From DASVLX01 sp035552275 (GTDB taxonomy: Bacteria; Actinomycetota; Actinomycetes; Mycobacteriales; Pseudonocardiaceae): a stretch of DNA of 22,790 nucleotides. A program made the position numbers and the translations under genes. The stretch covers positions 1 to 22,790 of the forward strand of contig DASZLR010000148.1 of assembly GCA_035552275.1 (NCBI GenBank). Reading direction: 5' to 3'. Positions within the stretch are counted from its first letter, which is position 1. Every line of letters starts with the position of its first letter. Below are positions 7,452-14,813 of this stretch, piece after piece. Under the pieces are notes generated by a model that was given only the letters and a program-made list of their open reading frames with translations, was not told where the DNA came from and did not search any database.

Positions 7452-8426
7452 TCAGCAGGGCCAGCGCGGGGGATCGAGGGCGAGGTTCTTGCGCATCGCC
7501 GAGAAGCGCAGGGCGTTGGCCGTCGGGCAGAACTGGCTGTTGGCCAACTGGTATTCCACCTCGAACACCGCCTTGCCAGCCCGGATGAACGGCTGTAGCT
7601 GGTCGCATTCCTGGTACTGGAAGCACTGTTCCACAATGGCGAAGTCGAAATCGTTCACCAATTGCGGAACCTGGTCGAGATCATTCTTCAGTCCGATGGA
7701 CAGGCCGCGCTGGTGGGCCAGCGACGCCAGCATCTGGTTGTAGTTCAGCTGGTCCTGCGCGGTCAGCGGAAATCCGGTGCTGTTCGTGTAGCCGTCCACC
7801 AGGTCGGCCTCGATCCCGTCGAAACCCTTGGCGCGGCACAGATCGAAGCGCGCGGCCATGATCGGACGCAGGATGTCGAGCTGGCGGATGTCCAGCCACA
7901 GCTCACCCGGCCAGTTGTCCGAATCGCCGAGCACACTGGGCGGGAAAGCGTCCTTGTCCGGCCGGAAGTCCTCGGACGCGCCGGCGTTGACGTAGCAGAT
8001 CACCTTGCGCCCCTGGGCATGCAGCGTGGCGACCGTGGCCGCCGTGGTGTAGGTGCTGTCCACGTCGTAGATCGGCACGTTCACGCTGGTGTCGATCGGG
8101 TTGGTGAGCTGCCACTGCCATTGCTCGCCCTGCGCCGGAACCCATCGGCCGGGTGCCCGGACGGCCGGCGGCGGGGGTGTTGGCGGCGGCGGGGGCTTCG
8201 ACACCGGTTGGGTGGTGGCCGGCGGGCCGGTCAGCGCGTCAGCTGGCCCGGCGGGCGTGGGCGCGAGAACGGATTCGGTTGCGGCCGGGGACGGATCGCC
8301 GGCAATCGTCTGGTCGGCGGTGATGCCGCAGCCGGCGGTGGCCGACACACCCAACAGCAGCAGCGCGCCGGCTCCGGCGACAGCGCCAAATCTAGCGCCG
8401 AATCTGGCGCCGGATCTTCGGATCAC
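7452..8426 (-). CDS. GH114 endo-alpha-1,4-galactosaminidase-like lipoprotein (Ega3-like)
   Basis: A 324-residue predicted secreted hydrolase that would cut alpha-1,4-linked galactosamine polymers. An Arg-rich start and hydrophobic stretch (14-28) lead to a lipobox-like TAGC with C33, then a Pro/Thr/Ala linker (about 34-95), so the enzyme is probably lipid-anchored outside the membrane. The GH114 barrel follows: WQWQL near 103, YDVD (120-123), CYVNAGASE (144-152), GFDGIEADLVDGY and EQCFQYQEC. D208 and E266 sit 58 residues apart, the spacing I recall for the catalytic Asp and Glu of fungal Ega3. The GTG at 8426 overlaps the GH135 stop (GTGA). It is the last gene of the amino-sugar polymer cluster. 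By analogy it trims or releases polymer. Confidence 0.87.
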   Translation of the reverse strand: MIRRSGARFGARFGAVAGAGALLLLGVSATAGCGITADQTIAGDPSPAATESVLAPTPAGPADALTGPPATTQPVSKPPPPPTPPPPAVRAPGRWVPAQGEQWQWQLTNPIDTSVNVPIYDVDSTYTTAATVATLHAQGRKVICYVNAGASEDFRPDKDAFPPSVLGDSDNWPGELWLDIRQLDILRPIMAARFDLCRAKGFDGIEADLVDGYTNSTGFPLTAQDQLNYNQMLASLAHQRGLSIGLKNDLDQVPQLVNDFDFAIVEQCFQYQECDQLQPFIRAGKAVFEVEYQLANSQFCPTANALRFSAMRKNLALDPPRWPC

Positions 8427-9157
8427 CGGAACGCGGCGCCGTCGCGGCCACCGGGCCGCACCGGGTTCGGGAAGTCGGCCGGCAGTCCCGCCCACGGGTT
8501 CGGCGCGCGCCGGTCGGTCCGGTACATCGAGCCGACGTTGCGCTCGTCGGCGATCGTCCGCACCGCCATGTCCATCCGGGCCGGCGTGCCGTACAGCAGG
8601 TTGAAGAACTTCGCCGCCGGCAGGTCGTGCACCCAACTGGGCACGTCGACCAGTTGGAACGCCGACCACTCACCCTCGAACGTGCCGAGCAGGTCCGCGT
8701 GCTCCGCGAAGTCCGGGTCGGGATAGGTGCCGTGGTTGAACGCCACCAACTCCGTGCCCAGCGCCCGCGCCGACGCGACCAGCGCCTGGTAGCGGGCGAC
8801 GTGCTCGATGCCGCTGGCGACCCGGTCGAAGAACACGCTGTCCGTGCCGTACCACTTCCGGTACCGCGCGATCTCGACCATGATCTGCGGCCCAAGCCGC
8901 CGGCCGTAGTTGGTGTCCACGTAGCCGGCGACCGCGATGCCGGCCTGCCGCAACCGGTTCACCACCTCGATGAACGCGGTGTCCCAGACCTCGCCCGGCC
9001 CGCTGGCCACGTTCAACACGACCATTCGCACCGCCGGCGCCGATCGGGCCAGCGTCTCCCAGCCGGCTGGATCCACGGCGGGGTGAAAATACGCCGGTAC
9101 CACCAGCCCACCGGACGCCGTCAGCCCACCGGATACCGTCCATCCGTCCGCCATCAT
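8423..9157 (-). CDS. Spherulin-4/Sph3-like glycoside hydrolase (GH135)
   Basis: About 244 residues matching the spherulation-specific family 4 barrel. Fungal Sph3 of this family cleaves galactosaminogalactan and is needed to make it. Visible conserved parts are VPAYFHP near the N-terminus, the VVLNVASGPG strand, GYVDTNYG, the catalytic-site strand SVFFDRV, AFNHGTYPD and TFEGEW. The Asp in FFD and the Glu in TFE align with the acidic residues described for Sph3, but the residue after that Asp is Arg where Sph3 has Glu. No signal peptide or membrane anchor is visible, unlike the fungal protein. Starts at GTG 9160, ATG 9157 or ATG 9154 are possible; AGGCGG spacing favours the two ATGs. The gene overlaps both neighbours. 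Confidence 0.85.
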   Translation of the reverse strand: MMADGWTVSGGLTASGGLVVPAYFHPAVDPAGWETLARSAPAVRMVVLNVASGPGEVWDTAFIEVVNRLRQAGIAVAGYVDTNYGRRLGPQIMVEIARYRKWYGTDSVFFDRVASGIEHVARYQALVASARALGTELVAFNHGTYPDPDFAEHADLLGTFEGEWSAFQLVDVPSWVHDLPAAKFFNLLYGTPARMDMAVRTIADERNVGSMYRTDRRAPNPWAGLPADFPNPVRPGGRDGAAFR

Positions 9158-10110
9158 CACACCGCCTGCCAGAGATCATCGAGCGAGGCGATCAGGCTGG
9201 TGCGAGGTCGCCAGCCCAGTGCCGCCCCGATCGCGGAAATGTCGGCGCACTGCCACGGCACACTAGCCGATCGTGTCGACCCGGTCGCCGATTCGACTAT
9301 TTTTCCCCGAAAATCGGCGATCCGCACCAGGACGTCGACCAGTTCCCGCACCGCGACACCCCGACCGCTGCCCACGTTGAGCACCGGCAGATCCAGGGTG
9401 GACACGAGCGATGTCGCGGCAGCGGTGACCGCCTGCCACACCGCCGCCGCGACATCGTGCGCGTCCACGAAATCCCGCACCGCGTCCAACGGCCCGAGCC
9501 GCACCACGTCCCCCTCGGCGGTGGCCCGGCGGATCTCGGCGGCCAGCCGGCCGGGCAGGCTGTTCGCCGGCGCGCCCGAGCCGACCGGGTTGAACACGCG
9601 CAGCGTGAGCGCGTCCAACCCGGCCGACCGGGCGAGCGTGACCAGCGAGGTGCCGGCCAGTTTCGTGGCGCCGTAGTCGCCGACCGGGCGGGCCGGCGTC
9701 GACTCGGCGATGGCGACGCCGGGCGCGGTCGCGCCGTACTCCGCGGCCGACCCGAGATGGATCAGCCGCGTCGTCGGCGCGTGCCGGAGCATGGCGTGCA
9801 CCAGCGTGGCCGGGCCAACGATGTTGGCCTCGGCCAGTTCGGCGGTGCTGCCGGCCACCGCGCCGGCACAGTTGACCACCACGTCCGGACCCAGCTCGGC
9901 GAGGAGTTCGCCGACCCGGTCCGGCCCGTCCACGCCGAAGTTCAGCTGGACGTGCCCGACCGCGCCGCCGGCACCCGAGTGGGTAGCCGTCGATCTGGAC
10001 GCGGCCGATCGGGACGCGGTGGTCACCCGCACGCCGGGCTGGCCGGCGAGCAGGCGGAGAATGTGCCGGCCGAGGAATCCGCTTGCCCCGGTCAGCAGCA
10101 CCTGGACCAT
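9157..10110 (-). CDS. NAD(P)-dependent sugar epimerase/reductase (extended SDR)
   Basis: A 317-residue cytosolic short-chain dehydrogenase of the nucleotide-sugar type. It has the Rossmann motif TGASGFLG (7-14), a catalytic Ser in HLGSAAEYG (S121), and the YxxxK pair Y146/K150 in YGATK. Length and the C-terminal sugar-binding half (LRVFNPVG, RDFVDAHDVA, NVGSG) are typical of C4-epimerases, 4-reductases and related enzymes; sequence alone does not choose between them. In the operon it could epimerise UDP-GlcNAc to UDP-GalNAc, the Uge3 role in fungal GAG, or reduce the keto-sugar made by the LegB-like enzyme. AAAGGGG lies about five bases before the ATG, which directly abuts the stop of the nucleotidyltransferase gene. 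Confidence 0.83.
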   Translation of the reverse strand: MVQVLLTGASGFLGRHILRLLAGQPGVRVTTASRSAASRSTATHSGAGGAVGHVQLNFGVDGPDRVGELLAELGPDVVVNCAGAVAGSTAELAEANIVGPATLVHAMLRHAPTTRLIHLGSAAEYGATAPGVAIAESTPARPVGDYGATKLAGTSLVTLARSAGLDALTLRVFNPVGSGAPANSLPGRLAAEIRRATAEGDVVRLGPLDAVRDFVDAHDVAAAVWQAVTAAATSLVSTLDLPVLNVGSGRGVAVRELVDVLVRIADFRGKIVESATGSTRSASVPWQCADISAIGAALGWRPRTSLIASLDDLWQAV

Positions 10111-10824
10111 TCAGGCCCCTTTCAACAGGGTTCCTCGGATGGCCTGGAACTCGGCGTTGGCCCGGTCGTAGTCGTCCGGCCGGCCGATGTCCAGCCAGTA
10201 GCCGTCGAAGCCGTACTCGCTGGGTGGATCGCCCTGTGCCAACAGATCGAGCACCAACTCGTCGAAGCCCAGCGGCGTGCCCGGAATGTATCGTTCCAAA
10301 GTGGACCGCGACAGTCCGTAGACGCCCATGCTCACCTGATAGCGCAGCGTCGGCTTCTCGGTGAACTCGACGATCTGACCGTCCTGAGTGGTCAGCACCC
10401 CGAAGTCGATCTTCACCTCGCGGCGGTAGGTGGCCACCGTGAGCGGCGCGGCCTCGGTGACGTGCTGGCTGAGCAGGTCGGCGAAGTTGAGGTCGGTCAA
10501 CACATCGCCGTTCATCACCAGAAAGTGCGACGGCAACCGGTCCAGCAGTTGCAACGCCGGACCGATGGTGCCCAGCGGCGACTCCTCCTCGGTGTAGTCC
10601 ACCTCCATGCCCCACCGGCTGCCATCGCCGACGTAGGACCGGATGAGGTGGCCGAGGTGGCCGATCGCCAGGGTGGCTCTGTCGAAGCCGTGCTGGGACA
10701 ACTGTCTCAGCACGATGTCGAGGATGGAGAACTCGTCGCCGATGGGCACGAGCGGCTTGGGCAGCGTGGTCGTGTAGGGACGCAGCCGGACTCCCTTGCC
10801 CCCCGCCAGGATGATCGCGTGCAC
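10111..10824 (-). CDS. Sugar-1-phosphate nucleotidyltransferase
   Basis: A 237-residue enzyme that activates a sugar-1-phosphate to an NDP-sugar. The N-terminus carries the pyrophosphorylase signature LAGGKGVRLRP (6-16), followed by LPKPLVPIG with the substrate Lys K23. NGDVL with metal-binding D107 follows, then the EFTEKP and GYWLDIGRPDDY segments of this family. There is no C-terminal acyltransferase hexapeptide domain, so unlike GlmU it only does the nucleotidyl transfer. It probably supplies an activated precursor for the polymer or for the two neighbouring dehydrogenases. The start is GTG 10824 with GGAGG five bases upstream, 13 bases after the stop of the preceding gene. The nucleotide and sugar are not determined by the sequence. 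Confidence 0.87.
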   Translation of the reverse strand: MHAIILAGGKGVRLRPYTTTLPKPLVPIGDEFSILDIVLRQLSQHGFDRATLAIGHLGHLIRSYVGDGSRWGMEVDYTEEESPLGTIGPALQLLDRLPSHFLVMNGDVLTDLNFADLLSQHVTEAAPLTVATYRREVKIDFGVLTTQDGQIVEFTEKPTLRYQVSMGVYGLSRSTLERYIPGTPLGFDELVLDLLAQGDPPSEYGFDGYWLDIGRPDDYDRANAEFQAIRGTLLKGA

Positions 10825-10837
10825 AGTCGCCTCCGGT

Positions 10838-11833
10838 TCACTGGTTGTAGATGCCGGGCTTGTAGCGGGCCAGGTTCGCTGGCTTCAGAAACCACTCGAT
10901 GGTCTGCCGCAGCCCGTCGTCCCGGGTGTGCTCCGGCCGCCATTCGGTGCGTTCGCGCAGCTTCGTCGCGTCCGCGATCAACCGCATGACCTCCGAGTTC
11001 TTCGGCCGGATGCGGTCGTTGTCCTGCACGATGTCCACGTCGGTGTCCATCAGCCGGGCGATGTCGCGCGCCAGTTGGCCGATGGAGACCTCCACGCCGG
11101 TGCCGGCGTTGAACAACTCGCCGATCACCGCCGAGGCCGGCGCGGTGCCGAGCGCCACGAACGCCGCCGCGGTGTCCCGCACGTACAGGAAGTCCCGGGT
11201 CGGGTCGAGCGCGCCCAGCGAGATCGTCCGCGCGCCGGCCGCGATCTGGCTGACCACGGTCGGGATCACCGCCCGCGCGGACTGCCGCGGCCCGAAGGTG
11301 TTGAACGGCCGCAAGGTCACCGCCGGCACGCCGAAGCTGAGGTGGTAGGACTCCACCAGCTTGTCCGCGGCCAGCTTGCTCGCCGCGTACGGCGACTGGG
11401 CCTGCAACGGGTGTTCCTCGCTGATCGGCACCGTGCGGGCGGTGCCGTAGGTCTCGCTGGTGGAGGTGTGCACCAGCCGGGCCGCGCCCGACTCACGCAC
11501 CGCGTCCAGCACGTTCATCGTGCCGATCACGTTGGTGTCCACATAGGACCTTGGGGCCCGGTAGGAGTAGGGAATGGCGATCAGCGACGCCAGGTGGTAG
11601 ACGGTGTCCGCACCGGTCACCAGCTCACGCACCGACAGTGCGTCCCGCACATCGCCGGTCACCACCTCGACATGGTCGAGCACCCGCTGGTCCAGCGTGT
11701 CCAGCCAGCCCCACGAGCCGAACGAGTTGTACAGCGCCATCGCCTTCACCCGGTGTCCGCGCTGCACCAGCGCCTCCACCAGATGCGAGCCGATGAACCC
11801 CTCGGCCCCGGTTACCGCGACGACTTCGGTCAT
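10838..11833 (-). CDS. LegB-like NAD-dependent nucleotide-sugar 4,6-dehydratase
   Basis: A 331-residue extended SDR. It carries TGAEGFIG (8-15), the YNSFGSWGWLD segment (35-45), ASLIAIPYSY, the active-site block HTSTSETYG (122-130) with E127, and Y149/K153 in YAASK. RPFNTFGPRQSARAVIPT and DPTRDFLYVRDT follow. These blocks closely match NAD-dependent 4,6-dehydratases of the LegB group, which act on UDP-GlcNAc-type sugars to give a 4-keto-6-deoxy product. The LegC aminotransferase that normally follows is absent here; another SDR is two genes downstream. ATG 11833 has AAGGA about seven bases upstream. The polymer may therefore contain a 6-deoxy-amino sugar, or the enzyme may have drifted to epimerase activity. 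Confidence 0.82.
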   Translation of the reverse strand: MTEVVAVTGAEGFIGSHLVEALVQRGHRVKAMALYNSFGSWGWLDTLDQRVLDHVEVVTGDVRDALSVRELVTGADTVYHLASLIAIPYSYRAPRSYVDTNVIGTMNVLDAVRESGAARLVHTSTSETYGTARTVPISEEHPLQAQSPYAASKLAADKLVESYHLSFGVPAVTLRPFNTFGPRQSARAVIPTVVSQIAAGARTISLGALDPTRDFLYVRDTAAAFVALGTAPASAVIGELFNAGTGVEVSIGQLARDIARLMDTDVDIVQDNDRIRPKNSEVMRLIADATKLRERTEWRPEHTRDDGLRQTIEWFLKPANLARYKPGIYNQ

Positions 11834-11856
11834 AGCCTGTCCTTCCATGCTTTTCG

Positions 11857-13248
11857 TTATTGGTGCCGAGTAGCTCGTCCGAGCAGAATCCCGGCATGTA
11901 CCAGCAACGCCCACAACAATCCGACCCCGATGACCAGCTGGACCCCCAGCGCCGGCGCGCCGGGCGCGGTGATCACCAGCAGCGCCTCGACCACGATGGC
12001 CCCCAGACACCAACAGAGCACCGCCCACACCGCCCCGAACGCCTGCATCAACAGGGCGACGAACAACGCGCCGCCGACAGCGACATAACCGCCGTAGGAC
12101 AGCAGATCCGGCCAGTTCGGCCGGTGGCCGGTCGCGGTGATCACCACGACCAGGACGGACATCAGCACCGCCGTCGCGGCGAGGTAACACACCAGTGCGG
12201 AGGCCAGTACGACCAGCGCCCGCAGGCTGAAGTCCGCCACCACCCTGGTCGCGCGCAGCACCCGGCCGATCTGGCGGCGGTACCAGTAGAGCAGCCATTC
12301 GGCCGCGCCCATGCTCAGCGACAGCGGCAGGGTGGCCAACAGCACCCAACTGCTCGCGCCCAGTCCTCCGGACGAGAACCTGGCCGCCAGCAACGGAAAC
12401 ACCAGCAGCCCGGCGACCAGCGCGCCGAACGCGGCGTAGGGCAGCGCGGCGCGCAACTCGGCCGCGCGCAGCCGCCGGGCCGGCGCCGGCCGCGGCCAAC
12501 ACCCGCGGACGACGGCCGTCGCCGTCACCGCGAGCAGTGACCCGCCCAGCGCGATCCAGGTGACCAGGTGGAACGCGCCGCTTGGCTGCCCGGCCAGCAG
12601 ATAGCTCGCGGAGACCAGCACCGCCGGGGCGAGGCCGGCCAGCAGCCACAGGTCCGCACCGGTGACCAGCAGCACGGTCGCGGCCAGCAGGTACAGGCCC
12701 TGTCCGCCGGCGATCAGCGCGACCGCCGGCGCGACACCGAGCAGCACGGTCGCCCCGGCCACCACCGCGCCGAGCAACAGCGCGCACACCAGCAACCCGC
12801 CGCGCAGCAGCCGCCGCGAGCCGCCGGCGTCCAGCCGGCCGAGCCGGACATAACCGAGATACGACATGCCCTGGCTGGCCGACCAGGAGACCACCATGGC
12901 GATGACCAGCAGGACCAGTGGCAGGCCACCGCCGAGCAGCGGCGCGGCGATCGGGAAACACAGCGCCGGCATGGCGTAGAGCAGCGCGTGCAGCACACAC
13001 CGGAACGGCGGCACGTGCCATGGATCGGGCAGCGCCTCGGGCTCGACCGGATTCCTCGGCACCCGCCCGTACATCCGCTCGGCGAGGGCGAACACGTCGC
13101 GGAAGTCGTAGCGCACCCGGGCCGCCTGGTCGGACAGCCCGTCCGACTCCAGCGCGGCGGCGATCTCCAGCGGGTCGACCGCGCTCGCGGCCAGCTCGTG
13201 GAACCGTTCGCACAGTTCCTCGAAGGACTCCGATTTCGCCGCGGTCAT
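11857..13248 (-). CDS. Multi-spanning membrane protein in PelG position (putative polymer exporter)
   Basis: A 463-residue integral membrane protein. A soluble, mostly helical N-terminal part (about 1-80; ELCERFHELAASAV, RYDFRDVFALAERMYGRVP) precedes roughly 11-12 hydrophobic helices that fill residues 82-460, interrupted by short basic loops. The overall topology suits a PelG/Wzx-like transporter, but I cannot recognise a diagnostic PelG motif, and the N-terminal domain is extra. Its ATG overlaps the PelF stop (ATGA), so the two are made together, as PelF and PelG are in known pel operons. I infer that it works with PelF in synthesis and export of the polymer across the membrane. It could instead be a PelE-like scaffold or a polymerase. 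Confidence 0.7.
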   Translation of the reverse strand: MTAAKSESFEELCERFHELAASAVDPLEIAAALESDGLSDQAARVRYDFRDVFALAERMYGRVPRNPVEPEALPDPWHVPPFRCVLHALLYAMPALCFPIAAPLLGGGLPLVLLVIAMVVSWSASQGMSYLGYVRLGRLDAGGSRRLLRGGLLVCALLLGAVVAGATVLLGVAPAVALIAGGQGLYLLAATVLLVTGADLWLLAGLAPAVLVSASYLLAGQPSGAFHLVTWIALGGSLLAVTATAVVRGCWPRPAPARRLRAAELRAALPYAAFGALVAGLLVFPLLAARFSSGGLGASSWVLLATLPLSLSMGAAEWLLYWYRRQIGRVLRATRVVADFSLRALVVLASALVCYLAATAVLMSVLVVVITATGHRPNWPDLLSYGGYVAVGGALFVALLMQAFGAVWAVLCWCLGAIVVEALLVITAPGAPALGVQLVIGVGLLWALLVHAGILLGRATRHQ

Positions 13249-14801
13249 CTGCTGGCCCCGACCGGATCGACGGAATCGGCGGAATCGAGCCGGTCGATGA
13301 CCGTGGTGTCGGCCAGCGAGGTGGGCAGCGGCAGCGGTTGCACCGGAGCCGCGACCGGGGTGGTCACCACGGTGTCGGTGACCGCGGTGCCGTCCAGACC
13401 CATCGCCAGGCACTCGTACATCTCGTTGAACGTGCCGATCGCCTTGCCGACGGTGAAGTGCTCCAATGCCCGCTTCCGCGCGGCCAGGCCGAGCCGGATG
13501 CGCAGTTCGTCGTCGCGCAGCAGCCGCACGCACGCCCCGGCCAGCACCTCCGGATCGCGCGGCGGCACCACGATGCCGGTGTCGCCGATCGCCTCGACCA
13601 CCCCGCCGACGTCGGTGCCCACGCACGGCCGGCCGCAGGTCATCGCCTCGATCACGGTGTATGGGAAGCCTTCCGAGATGCTGGACAGCACGACGACGTG
13701 TCCGGCGGCGTAGGCGTCCCGGATCTCGTCGACCCGGCCCTCGAAGGTGATCACCGCGCCCAGCCCGAGTTCCTCGACCAGCGCCTGACAACGGTCCAAA
13801 TAGGCCTGTCCGCCCTTGGGCGTGCCGCCGAAGAGCCGCAGTCTCGCCTGTGGCATCACCCGGTGCACGTAGCCCCACGAGCGGATCAGCGTCTCGATGT
13901 CCTTGATCGGGTCGATCCGCCCGGCCCAGCTCACCGTCGGCACGTCCGGTTCGCCGTCCACCGCCGGGAAATCCGCCGGATCCACTCCGTTGTAGACGGT
14001 CCGGATGATGCTGTGCCGGGCGCCGAGCCGCTCTTCCCACCGCTTGTTGTAGATGTTGCCGGGCGCGATCATCCCGGCTTCGCGGTAGGCCAGCGAGCAG
14101 AGCTGGCGCAGGAACGCCAGCTGTAGCGCCTTCACCGGCCACCGGTACGGGCTGACCCGGTAGCCCAGGTACCGCTCGCGCAGGTAGATCCCGTGCTCGG
14201 TCAACAGGAACGGGGTGCCGTGCGCCCATTTCGCGGTGAGCGCCGGCAGCACCGCCAGCCCATTGGCCACGCAGTGCGAGACCTGCGCCTTCAGCGGCGG
14301 CGCGGCCAGCGGACGCAGCGAGTGGGACAGCAGTTGCAGGCCGGTGAGCGCGTCGGCCACGGTCGGCGCGTGTCGCTCCGCGTCCGGCCAGCCGTCCCGC
14401 CAGGCGTCGGTGAGCGCGTCGACGCTGTCATCGTGGTGCAGGCTGGCGGTGAGATCCTCGTCCTGCGCGTAGTCGTGCAGCGCGCGCAGCGACTCGCCGA
14501 ACTGGGCCTGCTCGGCCGAGTCGACCACGGTGCGCAGGAAGTCCCGGATGAGCTGGCGGAACCGCTTCCGGGCGCGCCGGCCGGGCGAGCGGGCGGCGGA
14601 TGGCGCGCCCCACAGCGGAATCGAGGTCACCGAGTCCACATTGGCCGGAAGCTCCCAGCCGACCTGCTCGTCACCGGTTCCGGTCAGCGCCACCACATGG
14701 AACCGGTGCCCCGCCATCCCCCGCACCAATTGGTCGCACCACACACTCACCCCGCCGAAACTGTGCGGGTAGGTCCCCTCCGTCATGAGCGCGACATCCA
14801 T
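13245..14801 (-). CDS. pelF: PelF-type glycosyltransferase (GT4, DUF3492 N-terminus)
   Basis: A 518-residue cytosolic glycosyltransferase, the predicted synthase of the amino-sugar polymer. The start (ALMTEGTYPHSFGGVSVWCD) is the hallmark of PelF proteins. TEHGIYLRER (201-210) is another conserved PelF block. The donor site is seen in AGRIDPIKD (293-301) and the EX7E pair E377/E385 within EGFPYTVIE. Family members use UDP-activated N-acetylhexosamines; PelF of Pseudomonas makes Pel. About 65 residues after the GT-B fold are Thr/Val/Pro-rich, probably disordered, and not typical of the family. ATG 14801 has a G-rich AGGGGG about eight bases upstream. The gene lies between the deacetylase gene and the membrane-protein gene, overlapping the latter by four bases. 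Confidence 0.9.
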   Translation of the reverse strand: MDVALMTEGTYPHSFGGVSVWCDQLVRGMAGHRFHVVALTGTGDEQVGWELPANVDSVTSIPLWGAPSAARSPGRRARKRFRQLIRDFLRTVVDSAEQAQFGESLRALHDYAQDEDLTASLHHDDSVDALTDAWRDGWPDAERHAPTVADALTGLQLLSHSLRPLAAPPLKAQVSHCVANGLAVLPALTAKWAHGTPFLLTEHGIYLRERYLGYRVSPYRWPVKALQLAFLRQLCSLAYREAGMIAPGNIYNKRWEERLGARHSIIRTVYNGVDPADFPAVDGEPDVPTVSWAGRIDPIKDIETLIRSWGYVHRVMPQARLRLFGGTPKGGQAYLDRCQALVEELGLGAVITFEGRVDEIRDAYAAGHVVVLSSISEGFPYTVIEAMTCGRPCVGTDVGGVVEAIGDTGIVVPPRDPEVLAGACVRLLRDDELRIRLGLAARKRALEHFTVGKAIGTFNEMYECLAMGLDGTAVTDTVVTTPVAAPVQPLPLPTSLADTTVIDRLDSADSVDPVGASR

Positions 14802-14813
14802 GCCCGTTGCCCC

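Noticed and set aside
8427..8669. N-terminal extension of the GH114 frame
   Set aside because: It is a shadow of the GH135 gene and would bury the signal sequence; GTG 8426 overlaps the GH135 stop.
11834..13213. Long upstream extension of the LegB-like frame
   Set aside because: The translation is Arg/Gly/Ala-rich and antagonistic to the membrane-protein gene; ATG 11833 has a good ribosome-binding site and the Rossmann motif starts there.
13249..14229. Extension of the membrane-protein frame into pelF
   Set aside because: It lies over the conserved PelF EX7E region in a different frame; ATG 13248 overlaps the pelF stop.
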